Made by a program: the position numbers and the translations under genes. A stretch of DNA of 64,000 nt from Plantago major (taxonomy: Eukaryota > Streptophyta > Magnoliopsida > Lamiales > Plantaginaceae): contig CM048840.1 of NCBI GenBank assembly GCA_026545765.1, positions 6,421,765-6,485,764 on the forward strand. Direction: 5' to 3'. Of the stretch, positions 55,600-64,000 are shown in pieces; position 1 is the stretch's first letter, and each line of letters starts with the position of its first letter. Below the pieces are notes generated by a model. It saw nothing but the letters and a program-made list of their open reading frames with translations, was not told the DNA's origin and searched no databases.

Positions 55600-56978
55600 C
55601 CTAAAATATTATTTATGGCGTGTGTACAAAACATTATTATGACATTATGTTTTAAAATTTTAAACAAGTTCGACCATGAAACCTATCTCCAACAGTCTGA
55701 AAATGTCTAAAAAATCGTTAAATAGTCAGGGTGATGAAAAACTGCATGAACAGACAAACAATCGGCGAGCCAAACTATACAACGCGGAGGTAGTAGTATA
55801 TGTTCAATTGAATTCTTCAATACAATAAAAATGCTAGCGAATATCAAACCACACATTGAAGTTGAATATTGGGTGAATACTCTTACTTACGAATATAGAT
55901 TAAGATGCACAACTATATAATGGCACTGGGCTAGGCTCATGGCGACAAATCTTGGGAAGTTTATTGTCGAGTTTACACTTTGAACGGGAAAAATGCAGGA
56001 CTATCTTCCCTATTAATATTCCAACAAAGATAATATGCTTTGCGATGACTATAAATAAGGGTAGTGGCAATCAAAATTTCACATGTTGGTCAATATCTTC
56101 CAAATCAGCATTTAGTCATGGTCAGCTCTATGTCGTTTCTTCAATTGAGATTAACTAACAAGTAGGAACTAAATGTTATCATATGTGAATGGAGAGGATC
56201 AAACTTCTGATACGACTATCAATGCTTGTACAAAGATCGACAAATTGTGAGGTAAAAGTTACATGTTTAAATATAATTGAGCAAGTGTATGCTATGTAAA
56301 CTTTCTTTCTTAATCTATTAGTAATGAAAATTGTTTGCATTTTTTGTTGCACATTGTGCTTCTAGATTCCACACTTGTCAATTGTTTTAATCTATTAGTA
56401 TGATTGTACAATTGTCCTTATGTGTTAATATAAATTGATCCTATCTACGTATCAATTTGTATCTCCATTAATGTTTAACTTGTATTTGCACGTTATCTAA
56501 ATTGTTGATCATGAAAGTATATAATAACCTTGTTTCGATGACAATACACCGTTCTCCATACTCTGAATGTACCCAATTAGTTACGTCCTAATTAGTTGCT
56601 TGTGAAATACTATACCTAGAAGGCCAAATCGAACACATCCTTAACCTTCAGTTCAAAGTAAGAAAATATTTTGAATTGCAAATTATTGGCAAATTTTATT
56701 CACCTAGTGGAAACAAAATTTATTAATAATCACTCAACGCTATAGTGATAAAATAACCAGCTGTAATTTGTAAGTTCGAAATCAAATTTTGATTCAGTAT
56801 TATTTAGTCTGTTTAACTGCTTATCTGTAACACAGTAATATCCAGCTGTAAACAGTAAAACCCAACTGAAACAAACCCAAGAAATTCTTCCCCAAATCAA
56901 CCCAAGATGATCAAATAACAAAGAAAGAATTCATACTAGAGACAATTTTGAGTAGAAATTCGTTTCTCCTTGAGAGAA
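55600..56978. other. Intergenic between BAG6-like and C2 genes
   Basis: AT-rich with no exon or RNA gene that I can support. These are divergent promoters: BAG6-like reads leftward and the C2 gene rightward. Confidence 0.5.
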
Positions 56979-57755
56979 ATGGAGATGAAGATTCTTGAAA
57001 TCAACTTAGTCTCCGCCCAAGGTCTGAAGCTTCCGGCCGCCAATCTCCGCCGCATCCAAACCTACGCCGTCGCCTGGGTAGACCCTTCCCTCAAACTCCG
57101 CACCAAAGTCGACTCACTCGGCGGCGAAAACCCTACCTGGAACGACAAGTTCCTCTTCCGCGTCTCCGACGACTTCATCTCCGGCGAAACCTCCGCCGTC
57201 TCCGTCGAGATATACGCCGTCGGTTACATCCGCGATCTCCTGATCGGCACGGTTCGTTTCCTCCTCAGCAATTGCCTCTCAATTAGGGATAGCTTCTCCA
57301 CTCTCGGAACTCCGTCGTTCACCGCCGTCCAGATCCGCCGTCCGTCGGGGAGGTTCCAGGGCGTTCTGAATTTAGGCGCGGCGGTTTACAATCCGTCCGA
57401 TTTCTCGATCATGGAGAATGTGTCTGCTGCGTGTTTCCGTGATCTGGTGAAGAAGAATGTACCTGACTCGCCGTCGAATCGGCGGTGGAAGAAGCTGAGT
57501 CGAGTCGGGTCGAAGCGGAGCGATTTGTCGTCTGGGAGTGAGAGCTGTGATTTCTCCGATGGGAGTGACATGACGACGTCGTCTAGCGCGTCGGATTTGA
57601 CGGCGTTAAAGGACATTAACGGCGTGATCAGGGAAATGGCGGGAATTAAGAAATCAAGTGGTAGGAATACGCTTTGTGGGTTGATGATGATGCAGAGGAG
57701 GATCCCTTCCTATCCGTCCGATCAGAATCTGGAATTTTGGGACAAGGAGAACTAG
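56979..57755 (+). CDS. C2-domain protein (SRC2/BAP-like small C2 family)
   Basis: Intronless, 258 residues. The ATG at 56979 (gagaaATGG) is chosen; the frame is open a few codons further upstream but has no ATG there. The C2 domain covers about residues 4-130: KILEINLVSAQGLK (strand 1), TYAVAWVDPSLKLRTKVDSL, NPTWNDKFLFRV (conserved NPxWNxxFxF) and the DLLIGTVRFLLSN strand. The remainder is Ser-rich (SDLSSGSESCDFSDGSDMTT) with a basic stretch NRRWKKLSRVGSKR before it. C2 domains bind membranes, often with calcium; only some of the acidic calcium ligands can be placed, so calcium dependence is unsure. The CDS is much more GC-rich than its surroundings. Confidence 0.88.
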   Translation: MEMKILEINLVSAQGLKLPAANLRRIQTYAVAWVDPSLKLRTKVDSLGGENPTWNDKFLFRVSDDFISGETSAVSVEIYAVGYIRDLLIGTVRFLLSNCLSIRDSFSTLGTPSFTAVQIRRPSGRFQGVLNLGAAVYNPSDFSIMENVSAACFRDLVKKNVPDSPSNRRWKKLSRVGSKRSDLSSGSESCDFSDGSDMTTSSSASDLTALKDINGVIREMAGIKKSSGRNTLCGLMMMQRRIPSYPSDQNLEFWDKEN

Positions 57756-58545
57756 TTCTACGCAATGAATCGACGGCTGAGATCGACGATTAGTTTGATG
57801 ATTTAGTAGCTTTTTGTTACCAGAGCTTGTGATTTCATCTGGATGGTAAATTTTGTGCTTTGATGAGATATTGTGAAATAGGTCTGGAACATTTTGAATG
57901 CAAAGTTGTTCAAAGTATTGTGTAGACTGTAGGATATGAAGTAGAAACTTTGGTTTAAAATGTTTTACTCGGCTGTTATACTGATGTATTGATATTCTTT
58001 CTTTATACATATGATGAATAACTTTAGTTTAAAATTGAATCACAGTGTATTCTCCAACAGATTTTCTTGCTTGCCTATCTTGTGAAGAATCATGGTTTGG
58101 TGGCTTTCTCCCTGGTCATTAAGTTATCAGGTGTATATAGAGTGGTCTTCTTCCCAATTTCAGGAGGTAATTCTGGTACCCAATGAAGCCTGAGTGTTGA
58201 TCAGTTGGGTAAAATATGACAATTTGAGTGGTAGTACTAGTTAAAGGACTTTTTTTTTTACCTAACCCGTCAACCTCACTCTCTCACTGTGAGAATGGGA
58301 GGGTGGAGCGTAGGATCTGATTTTCGTAATTTGAACTTTGAACGGTAGTACTAGTTAAGGAATTCTTTTTATCCTTACAAGTCGTTTCATTTTGAAGGGC
58401 TGGGAAGTGGGAAGTCATAGCATGATTACAAGCTCTTTATGAACATTTTCATAAAAAATGTGATGATTTTGGTTTACTACAATAGTAAAATGACTATAAT
58501 CTCAAAACAATGTGCCCACTCATGAATGAAGATAAGTAGTCTACT
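57756..58545. other. 3' UTR of the C2 gene and intergenic DNA
   Basis: A T-rich 3' UTR follows the stop. Two direct copies of 'ggtagtactagttaaRgga' occur at about 58229 and 58344, ~115 bp apart. No gene otherwise. Confidence 0.45.
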
Positions 58546-58623
58546 GGTGAAATACGAGTTAAATGCATAACACCCCTGAGTTACTAATAATGTGTGCGAA
58601 ATCCCTCTTGAGTTAACGAATTA

Positions 58624-58856
58624 CTCCCCCCATTTTAGAGAAAGTGTTACAATTTGAATTTGTACAAATTTTAAGAAAAAGTAGAAATTACAAGTGGCCC
58701 CCCTAATTATTAGAGATTAACTGAGTAGCATATTGTAATAAAAGTGAAAGGTAGAGAGTTTTATTATTTAACTAATTTTCATAAATGGAAATTGTAACAC
58801 TTTTAGTGAAACGCCGGAAACGGAAAGTTGTAACACTTTCTCTGAAATGGAGGGAG
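58624..58856. mobile_element. Stowaway-like MITE (233 bp) nested in the Mutator-like element
   Basis: Ends CTCCCCCCATTTTAGAGAAA and (reverse complement of) TTTCTCTGAAATGGAGGGAG are inverted repeats of ~27 bp, flanked by TA (58622-58623, 58857-58858). The interior is AT-rich with no gene. Its ends resemble those of the MITE at 29527 in the CTCCC start. Confidence 0.85.
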
Positions 58857-59110
58857 TAGTTCAAAAAGGTCTCAAGGGTAAGCTACATAACAGATATATT
58901 GATCTGCTTCTCCAGGAACGCCAAACCCCCTTGAGTTATTAAAAATGGCACAAAACCCCCACCCTTTATTTTTAAAGTGTATGAGGTACACTCTCATTAG
59001 GTGCGACTATAGATGTTTGTTTATGTTATCTTACACCAAATCAATGCAAAAAAAAACCATAGTTATTAAAAATATGCACAAAATTCCATGGAATTATTAT
59101 AAAGTCATTG

Positions 59111-62100
59111 CACTACAAAAAAAAACGAATTTTAGCGACGGATAATTCCGTCGCTAAAACTGGGCCGATCCGTCGCTAAATCCTTAGCGACGGATCACCC
59201 TCCGTCTCCAAAACAGTCGTCACAATTTTTATTGTCGACGGATAGAAATTCCGTCGCTAAATAACGACGAACTGGCGACGGATTAATCCGTTGATCAGTT
59301 CGTCCGCATTGGCGACGGATTTTGTATCCGTCTCTAATTAGAGACGGGATTTAGCGACGGAAACAATCCGTCGCTAAATTCACTGTTTTAAAATTTTTCT
59401 TTTTTAAATATTTTTGTTTCACCTGTTTTTTCACATAATGTAGTCATAGATAATATACCCGAAATAATTAAATTGCATTAATATATCCGAAACAATATAA
59501 ATTATCTACAAATAATCCGAAACAAGAATTAGATGGTGAAATAGTGTCAAATTATCCATAACATGTCTGATGTAACTAAGGATAATCGGAGGAGGCGGTG
59601 GGTGAGACTGGGAAGAGCTACTGAACATTTGGGTCAAATCGTCCATCCGCTTGGCCATACGAGCCTGTTCCTCAAGCACTTGCTCGTAAGCTGCCTTGGT
59701 CGCAGCTATTTCCTGTTGGAGAGGAGTCATCATCTCATTAACCTGCTGCTGCGTGTAGAAGTTAGATCGCGATCCTGATCCGTGGGACACTGAGAAGCTA
59801 CCAGAACTCATGGAAGGGCCTAAACTTCCCAATCCATACATTCGACCCTTAATGTCCATTGGGTTGACCTCGAAGAAGATCTGGTCTTGCTTGATTCAAT
59901 GACCGTCGATCATCCTCTCGTCCATCCTCCTCTCGACCTCACTCTGCAATTGTTGGTTGCATACGAAATGAGATGTAATTTTAGGAATCACTTTAAAATA
60001 CTCAAATACACATGTAATTAACCTTAAGAAAGAAACGTACCGCAATACGCTCGGCCCTCACGTCAGTCCAGATGCCATTCTTCAGCTTAGCCTTCTTGAA
60101 GTGGTACAGAGCACTCTTCGGCTGTCCTTTATTGGCCTAAAAAAACATATGTGCAAACAAGTAGTTAGTTGATTGAAATGAAAGCTAAAAACTGTTATGT
60201 ATCATATTCCAAGTCATAAACAACATATTTACTAACCTCCATCACGTGATCTGTAACAATAGCTCGCGACCCATAGTGATGTCTGGCAGTGCCCGTACCA
60301 TCATGCGGCTCAGACAAACGATTTTGTCTGTTCTTGTACGCTTGATCCAGGACGAAGGGATCATTCCAGTACGTCAACCACAGTGCCCACTCGTCATCCC
60401 CCACCCAAGTTGGCTGCCTGCGTGTCTCCTTCATTTTGTAGACCATTTTCCTGTAGATGTCGGACCCTAAAGTCTCGAAAACGGAGTACAACTGGGACAC
60501 CAACGCATTGGGAATGAAATAGTCATTCTACAACAATTCCGTTCAAAGTAAAAATTACACAAGTATAAAGAAAGATAACAATTTAAATATAACACTCAAA
60601 TGAAACTGAAATGTAGTAGTCCTGCATCAAAACAAGCTCAGTGGCTAACATACCACTCAAATTGTCCTAAAATTGACTAACACAATGGTGACTAACATAT
60701 GACCCAAGTTCAGTGGCTAACATACCACTCAAACGACACAACAAGTTCATAAATGGTGACTAACACATCAAAACAAGCTTAGTGGCTAACATACCACTCA
60801 CAGATATAGTGGCTAACATACCACACACATTAACACAATGATTAAAACAACAAATAAAGCATTCATTGTAACATTTAAGCTTACGCGCAGCTCGTCGAAG
60901 TAAAAGTGCTTCATCCGGTCCGGGACGTTTGACCACTTCTCGCCTCCCTGTCCCGGCATCTCCCGCCTCCCCCTGAAGATTTTGCCTATTTTGTCCGAGG
61001 CATCCGGAGGCCAAAACCTGTTATCAATGAGACAAACAAGAAACAAATATTCATTAGTAAAATCATGTAACATATATTTATCTTAAGTGTATGTTCTACA
61101 ACTCCATAATACTTACTTGTTCCTGCCATTGGGGAACAACACTGGTTTCCCCTGAAATGTAGCACCGTCCGTCAACGCTGGCACGGACACCCGTCGAGGG
61201 GTAGTCACCAGAGCGAAGCCGTGTAGGCGGTGGAGTCTCGGTACCTCGGTGTTCTTTGCTCCCCCAATGTCGTATCCAACGAGAGGACTACCATGACTAG
61301 CTGGGGTACTACTAGAACCCGCTGGACTAGCACCCCTAAACCCGGGAGGAAGGTATGTCGACTTCCTTTGGCGCGGCATCTGCAAATAAGAAATTGCAAG
61401 AAAAAATGAGTTAGTAAAGAATATACGAATTAAATCTTCATAATCTAGTGTGTATATATACGAATTTATCGAATCAAAATTACTACGCACTTAATTACAA
61501 ACATCCTAACATTATAATAATTAACAATACAAATTCACAATCAATATATCAATTGCACAAAGTTAACTAGCTAGTATACTATATCTCCCATAAACATACA
61601 ATTGATCTAATTAGTCGAAATTAACAAAATTCCCAAATTTGTCAACAAGTAAGGGTTCCAAAACACTCAACTAAATCTTTCTAATCCTACTGCATATACA
61701 AAAATATCAAATTAACAACCCTACATACTTCCAAACATTCTAACATTATACTAAAAATCCAAATTCACAATCAATATATCAATTGAACATCTCAAAGTTA
61801 ACACACTACGTAATATAAGCTAAACTAACTACTACATACTTACAATAAACGTTCAATTGCTCAAATTAGTCAAAATTAACAAAATTCCCAAATTTGGCAA
61901 AGTTAAGGTTTTATCCAAAATACCTTCGATTTAGCTGGTGAAAAGATGAAATTGGTTGACCACACGAGCTCCTTGTCTCACGAGCTTCGAGAAGACTCCA
62001 AAATTGGCCGGAACGGTCGAGATTTGGTCGGAAAATTGGAAATGGCGAAGGAAGAAGGAAGAAGGAAGAAAAATGGGGAAGAAATGGGCTACTGCCCGAT

Positions 62101-62423
62101 GGTATTAACATTTTAGCGACGGATCGCTATCCGTCGCTATTTAGTGACGGATCGCGATCCGTCGCTATTTACAATTTTTTTTTGTTTTTTAATCTGGTCA
62201 ACTTATTTAGGGACGGATTTAATATCCGTCCCCAGATAACGACGGATTATTTTATCCGTCGCTATTTGGCGACGGAAAAACGTCCGTCGCTATATTAGCG
62301 ACGGAGTAGAGACGGATTGAGCGAGTCTCCATTCCGTCGCTAAAAGTAGCGATTCATCGCTATTTAGCGACGGAATCTATCCGTCGCTAACGTCCGTCGC
62401 TAAATGCCGGATTTCTTGTAGTG
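59111..62423 (-). mobile_element. CACTA (En/Spm) element 2, probably non-autonomous
   Basis: Ends CACTACAAAAAAAA and TTCTTGTAGTG, with TTG on both sides (59108-59110, 62424-62426) as the 3-bp duplication. Subterminal arrays of GCGACGGAT/ATCCGTCGC lie at about 59137-59375 and 62112-62405. It carries the same gene as element 1 but in the opposite orientation in this window, with the same exon plan, so the two elements are related. No TnpD-type transposase is visible. Confidence 0.85.
59506..61379 (-). pseudogene. TnpA-like plant transposase gene of CACTA element 2 (stop in last exon)
   Basis: Exons on the minus strand: 61379-61117, 61017-60885, 60527-60237, 60136-60041 and 59943-59506. They share exon borders with the copy at 35479-37182. 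The ATG follows the leader acceptor TTTGCAG. Exon 1 is Ser/Pro-rich; exon 2 has FWPPDASDKIGKIF; exon 3 has DDEWALWLTYWNDPFVLDQA and HHYGSRAIVTDHV, the Transposase_24-type core; exon 5 ends in a coiled coil (TPLQQEIAATKAAYEQVLEE). A TGA at 59896-59898 in exon 5 truncates it. In CACTA systems the TnpA-type protein binds subterminal repeats. Confidence 0.75.
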
Positions 62424-63049
62424 TTGCAATACCCTTTTTACATAAATATTAAATATACATGATGAATTCGTAGTTTGTGCAGTTTGATTCGTTAGTCCAA
62501 ATTTTCGAAAATATTAAAATGACTTAAATTTGAGCTATTAAAAATAGTAAAACTCTAATTTTTTCCTGGTTAAATGAACAACAAAAATCGATCACACACT
62601 GTTAGTTATATAGCACTGAAATATATATATCACAATCATAGATAACACTAATTAAGAATGTCATTACATATCAACAACATATACCAATTCATTATTAGTG
62701 TAAACGGAAAAAGTAAGGGCAAAAGATAATAAACTGAAACTATGAATGTCCAGTCCACCTAGTTGCGTTAATTTGGAGTAAGAAAACCTAAAAGAACATC
62801 TATTATCGCACCTAACATGAGCACGTCGTAAAAAAAAGGCTGAGGGGGTTCCACGCACATGTTCTAATAACTTGGGGGTTTCGCGCACATTTTTCATAAC
62901 TCGGGGACTAATTTATTAACTCATAGGGGTTTCGCGCACATTTTTTAATAACTCACAGGGGTTTGATACTAATTTGTTAACTCAAAAGGGTTTCGCGCAC
63001 ATTGACAATAACTTAAAGGGGGTATTTTGCATTTAACCCGGTGAAATAC

Positions 63050-63668
63050 TGAAATTAGGGTAACCTAAAAGTAGCAGAAACAATGCACTATGGACTAGGA
63101 AGTATCAAAATCACTAAATAATGCTGCTCTCTCATCTCGTCTCGTCCATTCAATGTGCTTATAACTCAAGATCCTCTAGGCTCTATCTGTCACTACTTGG
63201 GTATGTATCAGCCTAGATAATGTATCTGTTGCTGAGTGCGACTGATATAGGTCATCCGCAGGAATGCAGGATCATTAAACCGTCCAGGAGTAAGTATTTC
63301 ATTTGAAAATTTATTAATTTCAGTTCAGTTCAATTCATTTTTACTTAATTTATTTTTATACTACAATTCAATTCAGTTCAATTCGGATCAGTTATGTTCT
63401 GTTCAGTTATGTTCAGACGAAGAGAACAGAGTCTAATTAGAGATAGTAATTTATGTAGGTCATTGGGCTGGGATGAATATTAGGCCCATCTAAAGGGTCT
63501 GGGCCGAACATTTTGGCCCATTCATCTGCTCCATTATTAGCGTCATAATAACTACTACATCTCAAACAGTAATTGACTGTGAGCGGCCATTTGTTCAGGT
63601 GTGCTTACTCATGATATTGATCATCTTAAATAACACTCATGCGAACATGTAGAAAACTTCAATAGATA
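63050..63668. other. Intergenic with (TTCAGTTCAATTC) repeats
   Basis: A simple repeat of ttcagttcaattcaYt type runs at about 63322-63420. No supported gene. Confidence 0.5.
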
Positions 63669-63891
63669 CTCTTTCCGTATCGATCGCAACACTATTCCTT
63701 TTTTTTTTTTTTTTTTTTTGCTTGTATCAACTTCTTATACATTAAACAAAAAAAAAAATCTCATATTTTATTCACCCTCACTCTACGATTATTTATTCAA
63801 CCTCACATTTTTCAAATTATTTTATTGATTATATAGCTACTCTTAAAATTTGTGTCCAACTCAATTGGAAGTTGAGTCGAGGCAGAGGGAG
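63669..63891. mobile_element. Degraded Stowaway-like MITE (same family as 29527)
   Basis: The left end CTCTTTCCGTATCGATCG and right end gaggcagagggag are weak inverted repeats. The reverse strand shares 'ggacacaaattttaagag' and 'gggtgaataaa' with the MITE at 29527-29766. TA precedes it (63667-63668) but TT, not TA, follows. It contains a T-run (about 63698-63719). Confidence 0.55.
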
Positions 63892-64000
63892 TTCATAGCT
63901 ACTGACGTGTTTAAGTTTAGGTTTTGAATTTTTATGTTGAAAGTGGCGTTGTTAGTATCATAGTATAAATGCTAATTAAGATTGATTTACCTAAATTTAA

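Larger units (their letters stand above)
58556..63039. mobile_element. Mutator-like TIR element hosting two nested elements
   Basis: Ends GAGTTAAATGCA (left) and GCATTTAACCC (right) are inverted and flanked by the 10-bp duplication GGTGAAATAC (58546-58555, 63040-63049). The TIR regions carry repeated units of the type 'tgtgcgcgaaacccc...gagtta' (right side at about 62847-62860, 62875-62891, 62926-62942, 62989-63002). Without the nested MITE (58624-58856) and CACTA (59111-62423) the element is ~0.93 kb with no transposase, so it is a non-autonomous Mutator-like element. Confidence 0.8.

Overview
This is a plant nuclear window, most likely from a lamiid or other asterid eudicot. It has spliced genes with canonical GT-AG introns, a eukaryotic tRNA, AT-rich intergenic DNA, and very dense nested transposable elements (TEs). 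I name no species. The gene-like tail of the large copia element resembles proteins I recall from Lamiales genomes, which is weak evidence only.

Positions 1-24664 are one nest of retrotransposons. A Ty3-gypsy chromovirus-like element (from within its 5' LTR, which resumes at about 671, to the end of its 3' LTR at 24664) has been entered by at least three later elements. The first is a 1.34-kb probable solo LTR (995-2337, 5-bp duplication CGGTG). The second is a 1.63-kb solo LTR (3224-4854, duplication TAATA). The third is a 15.9-kb Ty1-copia element of Sirevirus-like layout (7611-23477). A fourth insertion probably ends at 670. The two solo-LTR insertions are supported by target duplications and by the gypsy reading frame resuming across them. 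The copia insertion rests on the gypsy integrase resuming after it. The copia element carries about 6 kb of extra coding DNA between RNase H and its 3' LTR, including four short GT-AG segments that look like introns.

Positions 24665-42100 are intergenic DNA with small and medium TEs. These are two TRIM-like miniature LTR elements (25787-26074, about 32109-32654), a Stowaway-like MITE (29527-29766), a CACTA element (34194-37535), a Mutator-like element that may have captured a host first exon (38832-40081), and a tandem pair of inverted-repeat MITEs (41358-41863).

Positions 42349-57755 are the genic island. It holds an intronless cytochrome-b5-fused sphingolipid delta-8 desaturase (+), a nine-exon ABIL1-like subunit of the SCAR/WAVE complex (+), tRNA-Gly(UCC) (+), a two-coding-exon BAG6-like co-chaperone (-), and an intronless C2-domain protein (+). 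The genes have unrelated roles (ER lipid desaturation, actin nucleation, chaperone and calmodulin signalling, membrane or calcium binding). They look like ordinary neighbours, not a cluster.

Positions 58546-63049 are a three-level DNA-transposon nest. A Mutator-like terminal-inverted-repeat element (10-bp duplication GGTGAAATAC) contains a Stowaway-like MITE and a second CACTA element related to, but in opposite orientation from, the one at 34194. Its CACTA gene, like the first, has in-frame stops. Both lack a visible TnpD-type transposase and so are probably non-autonomous.
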